NCBI GenBank assembly: GCA_004376205.1
Contig: SOKG01000243.1
Coordinates: 1-10,233, forward strand
Length of the DNA: 10,233 nt
From: Dehalococcoidia bacterium
Lineage (GTDB): Bacteria; Chloroflexota; Dehalococcoidia; SZUA-161
Direction of reading: 5' to 3'
Below the pieces are notes generated by a model. It was not told the DNA's origin. It ran no database searches and saw only the letters and a program-made list of their open reading frames with translations. Each line of letters begins with the position of its first letter. The first letter of the stretch is position 1. Positions 1 to 6,666 of the stretch are shown here, piece by piece. The translations under genes were made by a program, and so were the position numbers.

Positions 1-557
1 ACTGCGCAACCATGTTCACCTCGATGTTCATACATGGAGACTGGATGCACTTCGGGGTTAACATGCTTTTCCTATGGGTATTCGGTGATAACATAGAGGA
101 CCGGTTCGGACACTTCCGATATCTGCTCTTCTACCTTGCGGCTGGTGTGGCAGCGGTCTGGCTCCAGATTGCAATAGACACCACGTCCACAGTTCCAACC
201 ATCGGCGCCAGCGGCGCCATCGCCGGGGTTCTGGGAGCCTATCTTCTTCTTTTCCCCTACAGCCGCATCCGCACAGCCGTTGTCTTCTTCTTCATCACCC
301 TCATTCGAATCCCAGCCTTCGTACTACTCGGTTTCTGGTTCCTGCTCCAGTTCTTCGGCGGCCTCGGCTCATTAGGCCCTTCATCACAGACAGGCGGGGT
401 GGCATATTGGGCTCACATAGGCGGGTTTCTCCTGGGCATCACCGTGGTCATCATCTACAAGCTCGCCACCAGCCAGAGTATTTGGCCAAGAGGGCCTCAA
501 GCAGGGCCTGGGGAAGAGCCTGATGTGCCACAGTACTGGCGGGGCAGGCAGCTTTAG
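1..557 (+). CDS. Rhomboid family intramembrane serine protease (5' end outside window)
   Basis: Rhomboids cleave membrane proteins inside the lipid bilayer. The reading frame is open to the left edge (first full codon at position 3), and the first ATG at 12 falls inside the conserved TSMFIHGDWMHFGVN segment, so the N-terminus and first membrane helix lie outside the window. Counting from that ATG, His13 and Asn17 fit the oxyanion-site HxxxN pair, Ser67 in GASGAIAG is the nucleophile, and His135 in YWAHIGGF is the catalytic partner. The GxxxxG-type packing residues around both are present. At least four hydrophobic segments are visible (about 15-25, 36-55, 66-82, 88-116 and 132-150). The hydrophilic tail, rich in Pro and Gly, follows the last helix, as is common in short bacterial rhomboids. 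The family call is secure; the substrate is unknown. A histone-deacetylase-fold gene follows 41 bases later and may be cotranscribed. Confidence 0.93.
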   Translation, partial: CATMFTSMFIHGDWMHFGVNMLFLWVFGDNIEDRFGHFRYLLFYLAAGVAAVWLQIAIDTTSTVPTIGASGAIAGVLGAYLLLFPYSRIRTAVVFFFITLIRIPAFVLLGFWFLLQFFGGLGSLGPSSQTGGVAYWAHIGGFLLGITVVIIYKLATSQSIWPRGPQAGPGEEPDVPQYWRGRQL

Positions 558-562
558 CTGCC
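547..562 (+). promoter_or_regulatory. Perfect 6-bp hairpin spanning the rhomboid stop codon
   Basis: GGCAGC-TTTA-GCTGCC forms a perfect 6-bp stem with a 4-base loop. The loop plus the first stem base contain the TAG stop. No T-run follows, so it is not a classical intrinsic terminator; it may be an RNA-processing or partial attenuation structure between the two genes. Confidence 0.4.
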
Positions 563-580
563 ATTGCTTCCTTCACACCT

Positions 581-595
581 GCACTGAGGGAGTGC
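581..595 (+). promoter_or_regulatory. Hairpin that encloses the ribosome binding site of the deacetylase-fold gene
   Basis: GCACT-GAGGG-AGTGC folds into a perfect 5-bp stem whose loop and 3' arm contain the only Shine-Dalgarno-like sequence (GGGAG, 588-592) in front of the ATG at 599. The SD is therefore partly sequestered in the predicted fold. Regulation by this structure is inferred; the stem is short. Confidence 0.4.
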
Positions 596-598
596 AAA

Positions 599-1705
599 AT
601 GGCTGTTGCGATTCTATACCGAGAGGAATTGAAGGAATATGACTTCGGGCCAGGTCACTCCTTCCGGGGAGACCGTTATCCCTTATTCCATCAGTTTCTG
701 CGGGAGCATCTACCCGAGGATGATAACTACCGCATTATCAAAGCAGACTGGGCAAGCGACCAGGATTTGCTCCTGATTTGTCAGGAGGATTACATTACCT
801 TCACCAAAGAGTACTACAAAGCTGCCAACCTGGGTTTAAGCTACACCGGCCCATTTCATCGATTTCACAGCGGAGATAACGCAATTGTAGGTAAACCGGG
901 AAAGGTGGAAGAGGCAGCCAGATTGGTTGTCGCGCAGGCAAAGACAGCTTGCGATCTGGTCCAAGAAGACAAATTCAGAAAGGCGGTCTCCATTGGCGGT
1001 GGATTACACCATGCCAAACCCTCCTATGGAGAAGGATTTTGCCTTTATAACGACGTCGCCTTCTCTGCCAGATACTTGGTGCAGAAGTACAATCTGCAGA
1101 GGATACTAATCTTGGACACCGATGCCCATGCCGGTAATGGAACCTCGGAGTATTTCTATGATGATGCCAGGGTTTTGCTTATTGACATCCATCAAGACCC
1201 GGGTTTTCTCTATCCTGGGACCGGCTTCGCTCACCAGATTGGCTCCGGCGATGGAAGAGGCTTCAATATCAATGTTCCGATGCCTATTTACGCCGGTTAC
1301 GATTCCTACAAATCGGTTTTCGAGGAGCTGGTTCAGCCAATAGCTGACGAATTCCAACCCCAGATCATCATAAGAAACGGTGGCTCAGACCCTCATTTCA
1401 GCGACGGGCTGACCAATTTGGGATTGCCAGTGGAAGGCTTCAAGATGATCGGGGAAAAGGTCAGGGAACTGGCAGAGCTTTGCCAGGACAAGGTTATCGA
1501 TCTGATCGCATCCGGTTACAACAGAAATGTTCTGCCTTTTGCATGGCTGGCCTTGATTTCCGGCTTGGCAGGCTTCAGAACCGGGATGGAAGAGCCCGCG
1601 GAGATCCCCCAGAGGTTCAGACAGGACCCCTCCTTGACAGAGACTAGAATGGTCATAGAGAAGGTCAAAAGGAACCTCAGGGACTACTGGAGCTGTCTCA
1701 GATGA
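599..1705 (+). CDS. Histone deacetylase superfamily amidohydrolase (class II-like)
   Basis: A zinc-dependent deacetylase-fold hydrolase of 368 residues, about the usual length for the bacterial HDAC/acetoin-utilisation/acetylpolyamine amidohydrolase group; the real substrate (acetyl-lysine, acetylated polyamine or another amide) cannot be told from sequence. The tandem active-site histidines are His137-His138 in GGGLHHAKP, followed by the GFCLYNDVA motif (147-154). The zinc ligands are Asp175 and His177 in LDTDAHAGNG and Asp264 in GGSDPHF. The transition-state tyrosine is Tyr307 in ASGYNRN. Asn180 where class I enzymes have Asp is the class II pattern; Ala178 replaces the histidine that normally follows the zinc-binding His. 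Start at ATG 599 is supported by GGGAG six bases upstream. It lies 41 bases behind the rhomboid gene and converges on the DUF6485 gene. No signal peptide is visible, so it is probably cytoplasmic. Confidence 0.9.
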   Translation: MAVAILYREELKEYDFGPGHSFRGDRYPLFHQFLREHLPEDDNYRIIKADWASDQDLLLICQEDYITFTKEYYKAANLGLSYTGPFHRFHSGDNAIVGKPGKVEEAARLVVAQAKTACDLVQEDKFRKAVSIGGGLHHAKPSYGEGFCLYNDVAFSARYLVQKYNLQRILILDTDAHAGNGTSEYFYDDARVLLIDIHQDPGFLYPGTGFAHQIGSGDGRGFNINVPMPIYAGYDSYKSVFEELVQPIADEFQPQIIIRNGGSDPHFSDGLTNLGLPVEGFKMIGEKVRELAELCQDKVIDLIASGYNRNVLPFAWLALISGLAGFRTGMEEPAEIPQRFRQDPSLTETRMVIEKVKRNLRDYWSCLR

Positions 1706-1748
1706 AACCCGAGGAGGACAAATCGGCTGTTCACATCCACCAACCTCA

Positions 1749-1958
1749 TTACCACCGGCCCCTCTCCTGATAGGTCTTAACAAATCTCTCGATGGAACGA
1801 TCATAGGTCCTCTCCACATCCTTAGGGAAAAAGCATGCAGGCAGTTCACCCGACTGCCAATGATAGGTAATGCACTCACAGCAAACGCCCTTCCTGCTGC
1901 ATGGCTCGTAGGTACAGTTGCAACTGGCTTTGTTCTTCTCAATGGTGCACTCTTTCAT
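1749..1958 (-). CDS. DUF6485 family small cysteine-rich protein
   Basis: A 69-residue protein matching my recall of the DUF6485 family, whose members begin with M-x-C-T-x-E-K-N-K and end with a T-Y-D-R-S-I-E-x-F segment. Eight cysteines are packed into the first 42 residues (Cys4, 13, 15, 20, 26, 27, 29, 42), suggesting a small metal-binding or iron-sulfur domain; no function is established. The C-terminal third (45-66) looks helical. The frame is open for 49 more codons upstream to an ATG at 2105, but an excellent AAAAGGAG lies six bases before the ATG at 1958, and family members start here, so I take the short form. It converges on the deacetylase-fold gene with 43 bases between the stops. 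Confidence 0.85.
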   Translation of the reverse strand: MKECTIEKNKASCNCTYEPCSRKGVCCECITYHWQSGELPACFFPKDVERTYDRSIERFVKTYQERGRW

Positions 1959-1964
1959 ATACAG

Positions 1965-1970
1965 CTCCTT
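1965..1970 (-). promoter_or_regulatory. Ribosome binding site fixing the DUF6485 start
   Basis: AAGGAG (AAAAGGAG if extended) on the minus strand, six bases before the ATG at 1958. It decides the start in favour of the 69-residue protein over a 118-residue reading that would begin at 2105. Confidence 0.8.
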
Positions 1971-2067
1971 TTGCGATGATACTTGGTGAACTTCTCCTGG
2001 TTTGAAAAATTGGCCCTGCCTACCCCTAACCATCATGCCGCGGTGGTAAGGGAAATCAGCCTTGGCC

Positions 2068-2096
2068 ATTCTGGCATGACCTGACACCCTTGTCAA
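2068..2096 (-). promoter_or_regulatory. Sigma-70-type promoter for the DUF6485 gene
   Basis: On the minus strand a perfect TTGACA (2096-2091) is separated by 17 bases from CAGAAT (2073-2068; four of six matches to TATAAT). It would give a leader of roughly 100 bases before the ATG at 1958. The -35 box overlaps the palindrome TGACA-CCCT-TGTCA at 2082-2095, so a repressor could act there. Confidence 0.5.
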
Positions 2097-2178
2097 CGAG
2101 TGCAACGGAGCGGCATGTCATTTCAATCACTCCACTCCCTGCCTTTCATGCATTGACAAAAGCCTAGAAGCGTGTCAA
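2082..2178. promoter_or_regulatory. Cluster of TGTCA/TGACA boxes between DUF6485 and the ABC exporter
   Basis: Five copies of TGTCA or its complement TGACA start at 2082, 2091, 2116, 2154 and 2173 in under 100 bases. Two pairs form inverted repeats: TGACA-N4-TGTCA (2082-2095) and TTGACA-N14-TGTCAA (2153-2178). The region is the divergent control region for a minus-strand gene and the plus-strand exporter operon. Part of the repetition is explained by the two -35 boxes, which contain TGACA; the other copies are not. Confidence 0.4.
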
Positions 2179-2183
2179 AAATA
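2153..2183 (+). promoter_or_regulatory. Possible promoter of the ABC exporter operon
   Basis: A perfect TTGACA (2153-2158) points toward the operon, but the best -10 candidates 17-19 bases downstream (AAAAAT or AAAATA, 2177-2183) are weak. The TTGACA forms an inverted repeat with TGTCAA at 2173-2178, which would cover the -10 region if bound by a regulator. Confidence 0.3.
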
Positions 2184-2236
2184 GGTGAATATTCGCTTAC
2201 TACCTGCAACATTGGCAGCCTGGAAAGGAGCTGAGG

Positions 2237-2986
2237 GTGACCAACAGTCACAACCAGCTAGCAGTCGAAACCCGAGAGTTAGTCAAGAGGTTTGGCGACT
2301 TCACGGCGGTGGATCACCTGAATCTCAGAATCGAGTGCGGTGAGACCTACGGTCTGCTCGGCCCCAACGGCTCTGGCAAAACCACGACCATCAAGATGCT
2401 CTGCGGCCTGCTCAAAACCACCGGCGGAGAGGCGCTCGTTCTGGGCAAGCGGGCTGGTGATCTCTCCATCTTGCCAAGAATAGGATACATGCCGCAGGAG
2501 ACCGCGCTGTATCTGGATCTGACCGTGCACGACAACATCAGTCTCTTTGGCGAGATCTATGGCTTGAGCAAGGCAGACATCGAGCAGGGGGAGGCTGAGT
2601 TACTTCGATTCATTGACCTGGAGAAATGGAGGAATTCCACCATCGCCAATTTGAGCGGCGGCATGAGGCATCGAGTATCCCTCGCCTGCAGCATGCTTCA
2701 CAATCCGGAGCTGCTGTTCTTGGATGAGCCAACCATCGGCATCGACCCGGAGCTGCGGGCTTCCTTCTGGGAGTACTTCCAGGCCCTGCGGGCAAGAGGC
2801 GTGACAGTGATCATCACCACTCACTACATGGACGAAGCCCACCATTGCGGCAGGATTGGCCTTCTGAGGGAAGGTCGGCTCATCGCTGAGGGAACTCCCG
2901 GGGAGATCACCGAGGCAGCGGGGGTCCAGTCGCTTGAAGATGCCTTCCTGGCACTGGCTCGGAGAGGGGGTGGTGATGAAGTTTAG
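2237..2986 (+). CDS. ABC-2 type exporter, ATP-binding subunit
   Basis: The ATPase of an ABC-2 (DrrA-like) exporter, 249 residues. Motifs in order: Walker A GPNGSGKTT (42-50), Q-loop Gln87 in YMPQE, signature LSGGM (139-143), Walker B LLFLDEP (159-165), D-loop following it, and H-loop His196 in TTHYMDE. All catalytic elements are intact. It starts with GTG at 2237, fixed by AAGGAG (2225-2230) six bases upstream; there is no ATG nearby in frame. The stop overlaps the start of the permease gene by 11 bases, typical of translational coupling, so the two form one transporter. The permease type suggests export of a small hydrophobic compound or drug, but the substrate is not visible. No regulator gene is adjacent; control may act at the TGTCA-box region just upstream. 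Confidence 0.93.
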   Translation: MTNSHNQLAVETRELVKRFGDFTAVDHLNLRIECGETYGLLGPNGSGKTTTIKMLCGLLKTTGGEALVLGKRAGDLSILPRIGYMPQETALYLDLTVHDNISLFGEIYGLSKADIEQGEAELLRFIDLEKWRNSTIANLSGGMRHRVSLACSMLHNPELLFLDEPTIGIDPELRASFWEYFQALRARGVTVIITTHYMDEAHHCGRIGLLREGRLIAEGTPGEITEAAGVQSLEDAFLALARRGGGDEV

Positions 2987-4088
2987 CAGGGCGTTTGCCA
3001 TTACAAAGAGAATCTTTAAAGGGCTGAGGCACGATCGGCGGACGGTGGCGCTCATCGTAATTGCGCCGCTTCTGGCAATGTCCATCTTCGGCATTGCCTT
3101 TAGTGGGAGCGTGACGGATGTCGGGGTGGTGGTTGTGAACCTGGACGAGGGCCCTCTGGCAGCAAGGATCGTCTCCAATCTGGATGAAGACACTTTGGAC
3201 ATCCGCTACACGGATAGTGAGAAAGATGCCGTTGAAGAGGTCGAGAATGGCGAAACGTGGGCGGCCATCGTGTTCCCACAGGACTTCACCACGAATGTCA
3301 TGGCCAAATTGGAGGGTAATCCCGCTGCTGGCGATGCCCCCATCAGCGTCAGAGCTGACGACAGCAACGTGAATGTTGCCACTGCGATTAAGAAAGCGGT
3401 GAGGGATGCCGTGACAACCACCATGTCACAGCTTGGCAGGGAAATGCCAATTACGATTGATGATTCCCCGGTCTACGGGAAGGGCGCGGAATTTATTGAT
3501 TTCTTCGTGCCTGGCATCATGGCCTTTGCCGTGTTTATTTTGACGACACTGCTCACCCTGCTTTCCTTCGTGGGAGAGCGCACCAGCGGCACCCTTGAGA
3601 GGCTCAGGGCGTCGCCGATAAGGGAGAGTGAGATAGTGGTGGGGTATGCTATGGCCTTCGGCATCATCGGAATGTTACAGGCATCGCTGCTGTTGATCGT
3701 GGCCACGCTGGTCTTCAAGATCACCATCGTGGGCAATCCGTTTCTGGCATACATAATCGTGGCCTTGCTGGCAGCGGTCAGCGTGAATCTAGGGATACTA
3801 CTTTCCAGCGCGGCCAAGAGGGAAGCCCAAGCAATACAGTTCTTCCCTTTCATCACCCTGCCCACCTTCTTGCTCGCGGGAATATTCTGGCCGGTGGAGG
3901 CAATACCTTCGGTTCTCAGGCCGCTCTCATACCTGATACCGCCGACTTACGCAGTCGAAGCCATGCGCTCGGTGATACTGAGGGGATGGGGACTTGGCGA
4001 TATCTGGCTCGAAATCGTGGCGTTGTTGGCATTCGGGTTGGTATTCCTGGCGCTGAGTGTCAGGTCTTTGCAGAGGGAGATGGGTTAG
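2976..4088 (+). CDS. ABC-2 type exporter, permease subunit
   Basis: A 370-residue ABC-2 membrane permease of the long type with an extracytoplasmic domain after the first helix. Predicted membrane segments: about 24-43, then a hydrophilic domain 44-174, then helices near 176-198, 222-247, 257-278, 287-308 and 344-362, giving six. The hallmark ERTSGTLERLRASP (201-214) is the cytoplasmic coupling element between helices two and three. The PxxYLIPPTYAVEAMR region (316-331) is typical of the ABC-2 C-terminal part. I chose ATG 2976, which overlaps the ATPase gene by 11 bases and follows a purine-rich GGAGAGGGGG; the frame is open 14 codons further up, but those codons lie inside the ATPase gene and lack support. 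It partners the upstream ATPase; substrate unknown. Confidence 0.9.
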   Translation: MKFSRAFAITKRIFKGLRHDRRTVALIVIAPLLAMSIFGIAFSGSVTDVGVVVVNLDEGPLAARIVSNLDEDTLDIRYTDSEKDAVEEVENGETWAAIVFPQDFTTNVMAKLEGNPAAGDAPISVRADDSNVNVATAIKKAVRDAVTTTMSQLGREMPITIDDSPVYGKGAEFIDFFVPGIMAFAVFILTTLLTLLSFVGERTSGTLERLRASPIRESEIVVGYAMAFGIIGMLQASLLLIVATLVFKITIVGNPFLAYIIVALLAAVSVNLGILLSSAAKREAQAIQFFPFITLPTFLLAGIFWPVEAIPSVLRPLSYLIPPTYAVEAMRSVILRGWGLGDIWLEIVALLAFGLVFLALSVRSLQREMG

Positions 4089-4131
4089 GGGCCTGTGTTA
4101 CAAAAGCGAGGATTCCTTGCCCGTAGCCATT

Positions 4132-4160
4132 TTGACATGCCACGTGGGGCTTGATAACAT
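4132..4160 (+). promoter_or_regulatory. Sigma-70-type promoter for the iron-sulfur protein
   Basis: Perfect TTGACA (4132-4137), a 17-base spacer, then TAACAT (4155-4160; four of six matches). Transcription would start near 4167, about 65 bases before the ATG at 4232. It makes the iron-sulfur gene independent of the exporter operon. Confidence 0.6.
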
Positions 4161-4231
4161 GGAGTCCACTGGCTGCAACGTTATTCCACCAAGCTAACCT
4201 CATCCAGGTCGATAAATACGAGGAGTGAGCT

Positions 4232-4798
4232 ATGCAAATGGGATTCTACTTCGATCAGACCAGGTGCACCGGCTGTTATGCCTGTGTGGTCGCCTGCAAA
4301 GACTGGCACGACGTGCCGGCGGGACCAGCCAGTTGGCGAAAGGTGACGACCATAGAGCAGGGCGAATTCCCCGATTTATTCGTTGCTTTCCTCGCCACCT
4401 CCTGCTACCACTGTACCCAACCCGCCTGCGTTCCGGCTTGCCCTGTGGAAGCCATCATCAAAAGGAAAGAGGACGGCGTAGTCGTAGTTGACCGGATCAA
4501 GTGCCTGGGCAAAGACCAGTGCGACCTTTGCTGGCAAGCGTGCACTTACAGGGCACCCCAGTTCGGAGCAGAGCGAAACGCCAGAATGCAAATGTGCAAC
4601 CTCTGCCTTGACAGGCTTGAGGAGAGAAAGAAGCCCATCTGCGTAGCTGGATGCCCAATGAGGGCCTTGGACTCAGGCCCATTGCAAGAGCTGAAGGCGA
4701 AGTATGGCGACGCTAGAGAGGCAGAAGGCTTCGCCTACTCCGATGAGTTGAAACCTTCCGTTCTTTTCAGACCGAAATTCAAAGGCCCATCCTCTTGA
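4232..4798 (+). CDS. DmsB/NrfC-like protein with four [4Fe-4S] clusters, orphan electron-transfer subunit
   Basis: An electron-transfer subunit of the kind that serves molybdopterin oxidoreductases (DmsB/NrfC/PsrB family), 188 residues. Sixteen cysteines fall into four groups: Cys12-15-18-22, Cys58-61-66-70, Cys91-97-100-104 and Cys122-125-137-141, enough for four [4Fe-4S] clusters. The third group has a five-residue gap between its first two cysteines (CLGKDQC) instead of the usual two. I recall the same spacing in related proteins from Dehalococcoidia-type anaerobes, so it is probably a subfamily trait. AGGAG lies six bases before the ATG. There is no Tat or Sec signal, so export would need a partner; none, neither catalytic subunit nor membrane anchor, is encoded beside it. 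It has its own promoter and converges on the ferritin-like gene. Confidence 0.88.
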   Translation: MQMGFYFDQTRCTGCYACVVACKDWHDVPAGPASWRKVTTIEQGEFPDLFVAFLATSCYHCTQPACVPACPVEAIIKRKEDGVVVVDRIKCLGKDQCDLCWQACTYRAPQFGAERNARMQMCNLCLDRLEERKKPICVAGCPMRALDSGPLQELKAKYGDAREAEGFAYSDELKPSVLFRPKFKGPSS

Positions 4799-4799
4799 G

Positions 4800-4823
4800 G
4801 CAACAACGGCTTCTGCCTGTTGC
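4800..4823. terminator. Hairpin between convergent iron-sulfur and ferritin-like genes
   Basis: GCAACA (4800-4805) pairs with TGTTGC (4818-4823), and inside it GGC (4808-4810) pairs with GCC (4815-4817) around a TTCT loop, leaving a two-base bulge. The 9-bp structure lies between two convergent stops and could slow transcription from both sides, but neither strand has a T-run after it. Confidence 0.4.
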
Positions 4824-4843
4824 TGCGAAATCACCCGCTGAGC

Positions 4844-5680
4844 CTACCCTTCCTCCTCCTTCAGCAGATCGCTGAATACGTCAGCGTGATACACTTCGTG
4901 ATCCCTTATCCTGATGAGAAGCTCTTTCAAACCGGGATCCTCCATCTCCTTAGCAGCACGATCGTACTCAGCCGCCACTTCCCGCTCAATCTTGATATCT
5001 GCCCGAAGCATGTCGGCCGTCTTCCTGGACTGGTCAACCTCGATGTGCTCGATCGTTGGCGTGCCCCCGCCATCAACCGTCTCCTCGGCAAGCCATCCCA
5101 GGTGCTGCATCTCGTTTATCGCCTGATCCTCCATCTCCTTCTTAACATCGTCATTGGACGTCACATAGCGGTGGAGAAGGTACTGGAGAATTACGGTGTA
5201 TTCGTGTTCGATGCCCCAGTCGAGGATCTTGGTGACCTTATCCTGCCGGGTGCCTCTTAGGTCCTCAGCGGATTCCCTTTTGGCCTTGTCCACCAAGTGT
5301 TCGAATTTCCCCCGATGCGCCTTCTCATCGGAAAGAATGCGTTCAAGCAGCCGTCTTATTTTGGGGTCATCCATAGCCTTTATGTGCCCCTCATACATGA
5401 CAATGGCATCCAACTCTTGCTGCGCGTCATCCCTCATCCAATCGGGGACTTTCTTGCTGCCCAGGCGCATATCTCCCCTCTCGATGCTGGGGACTCCGCC
5501 GAGACCGACTATGGTCTCGGCCAGCCAATCGAAATGGCGCATCTCTTCCCGGGCGATGGCCTCGATCTCGCATGCCATCTCGCCCTCACCCATGGCGTAG
5601 GCATGCGTCAGATACTGGATGATAGCCGCGTGCTCGCCCCCCAGGTCTTTGTTCAGCAGGTCGATGATCTTGCCATTCAT
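4844..5680 (-). CDS. Tandem ferritin-like diiron protein (two fused four-helix bundles)
   Basis: A 278-residue protein made of two ferritin-like domains, about twice the usual length of a single bacterioferritin/DUF2202-sized domain. Domain 1 (about 1-135) carries Glu16, the pair Glu46-M-R-His49 and Glu119-K-A-His122; domain 2 (about 148-278) carries Glu158/Glu160, Glu190-M-Q-His193 and Glu262-V-Y-His265. Each half therefore keeps two ExxH motifs and could bind its own diiron centre. The halves are clearly related (LxxxxxHExxxIxQYLxH near 12-26 and 154-170). Likely roles are iron storage, oxygen or peroxide detoxification; this is inferred from the fold. The ATG at 5680 follows GAGGAGGT by four bases and has a good promoter, so a strong, independent transcription unit is expected. 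Confidence 0.87.
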   Translation of the reverse strand: MNGKIIDLLNKDLGGEHAAIIQYLTHAYAMGEGEMACEIEAIAREEMRHFDWLAETIVGLGGVPSIERGDMRLGSKKVPDWMRDDAQQELDAIVMYEGHIKAMDDPKIRRLLERILSDEKAHRGKFEHLVDKAKRESAEDLRGTRQDKVTKILDWGIEHEYTVILQYLLHRYVTSNDDVKKEMEDQAINEMQHLGWLAEETVDGGGTPTIEHIEVDQSRKTADMLRADIKIEREVAAEYDRAAKEMEDPGLKELLIRIRDHEVYHADVFSDLLKEEEG

Positions 5681-5723
5681 AGTTACCTCCTCAATCCGCG
5701 CTAGTTACACCCATCGTTTGAGT

Positions 5724-5753
5724 ACTATACACAATGGATTTGCCTTTAGTCAA
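5724..5753 (-). promoter_or_regulatory. Strong sigma-70-type promoter for the ferritin-like gene
   Basis: Minus strand TTGACT (5753-5748, five of six), an 18-base spacer and TATAGT (5729-5724, five of six). The predicted start near 5717 gives a leader of about 37 bases with the GAGGAGGT ribosome site. This is one of the best promoter matches in the window. Confidence 0.68.
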
Positions 5754-5886
5754 TAGGCTAGAAGCAAGATATTGCAAGCAGGAACGTTTATGATAGTATT
5801 GTTAGGGAGCAGGGCTTCGGTGCTCGAAGCGGCTGTTATTGCCGTCTCCGAAGTCGGCCACGAACCAGACGACCCTTAGCGTAACC

Positions 5887-6666
5887 ATGCAGATACTCGT
5901 TGTCACCCAGGGGCCCTACGGCGAGAGGATAGCGCGCAACCTGCGCGAGCACACACCCTCCGGCTGGATAGTCGAGGAGGTCGCCTTACCCAAGGCTCTT
6001 CCTCCCATCATTGATGAGCCAGACGAGTTCTTGCCTGCGACGATACCCCTCGCTGACCTCCTGATCGCTGCTGGCGAGTCACCAGGGGCCGCCCAGCTCA
6101 TACCCGATCTTGTCAGCCGCTCCAGCGCTCGCTCTGTGATCGCCCCCGTAGACAACAGCGCCTGGCTGCCCCAGGGTCTTGCCAACCAACTTAGGAGAGA
6201 ACTGGCAGAGATGGGCACTACCGTGGTCTTCCCCAAGCCGTTTTGCAGCCTCACCGAAACCAGCTACGGATACCGCGGCAGCGCCCAGACCTACCAGGAT
6301 GAGCGCATCTCCGCATTCGCCCGGCATTTCGGCAGACCCAAGCTGAAGATCAGAGTCAACCCCAAAACCAGGCTGATAGAGCGGGTAGCCGTGGAGAGAA
6401 ACTCAGCCTGCGGCTCGGTATCTCACGTAGCCAGGGAGCTGATCGGCCTCTCCGCAGACGAGGCCGACAGCAAGGCTGGCCTCATCCTGCACCATTACCC
6501 CTGCCTCTGCTCGATGAACCAGGAGCAGATCGAGGACAGGCTTTACGATACCCTGATGCACGTTAGCGGCTACATCATCAATGAGGAGGTGGCAGAGCAG
6601 GTTAAGCCCTTCAAGACCCCTCCCCAATACCTCACCCCCAGCGAGTACATGGATAATAAGAAGTAG
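5887..6666 (+). CDS. DUF166 family protein
   Basis: A 259-residue DUF166 protein, a family mostly known from methanogenic archaea and some anaerobic bacteria; old annotations as thymidylate synthase are unsupported and the function is unknown. It opens with the family's M-x-I-L-V-V-x-x-G-x-Y-G-x-R-I pattern (1-15), a Rossmann-like first strand. Four cysteines stand in conserved-looking places: Cys120 (KPFCSL), Cys175 (SACGSVSHVA) and Cys206/Cys208 in HHYPCLCSM with His202-His203, so metal or iron-sulfur binding is plausible. The start is uncertain: ATG 5887 is chosen from the family N-terminus, though no clear Shine-Dalgarno precedes it; the frame extends to a TTG at 5839, also without one. 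It faces away from the ferritin-like gene across about 200 bases and seems monocistronic. Confidence 0.85.
   Translation: MQILVVTQGPYGERIARNLREHTPSGWIVEEVALPKALPPIIDEPDEFLPATIPLADLLIAAGESPGAAQLIPDLVSRSSARSVIAPVDNSAWLPQGLANQLRRELAEMGTTVVFPKPFCSLTETSYGYRGSAQTYQDERISAFARHFGRPKLKIRVNPKTRLIERVAVERNSACGSVSHVARELIGLSADEADSKAGLILHHYPCLCSMNQEQIEDRLYDTLMHVSGYIINEEVAEQVKPFKTPPQYLTPSEYMDNKK

Noticed and set aside
1385..1942. Long minus-strand frame (185 codons) antisense to the deacetylase-fold gene and running into the DUF6485 gene
   Set aside because: It overlaps two recognised genes and its product resembles no protein family; it is the mirror of strongly biased codons.
1959..2105. N-terminal extension of 49 codons to the DUF6485 gene
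   Set aside because: A perfect ribosome site lies directly before ATG 1958, the extension has no family counterpart, and the predicted promoter (2068-2096) lies within it.
2600..3202. Minus-strand frame of 200 codons crossing the exporter genes
   Set aside because: Fully inside two intact plus-strand genes with all motifs; no ribosome site or recognisable product.
4820..5704. Three plus-strand frames opposite the ferritin-like gene
   Set aside because: All are shadows of a clearly conserved minus-strand gene with intact iron-binding motifs.
5839..5886. TTG start for the DUF166 gene
   Set aside because: The added 16 residues do not belong to the family N-terminus and no ribosome site precedes the TTG, though the ATG site is also weak.
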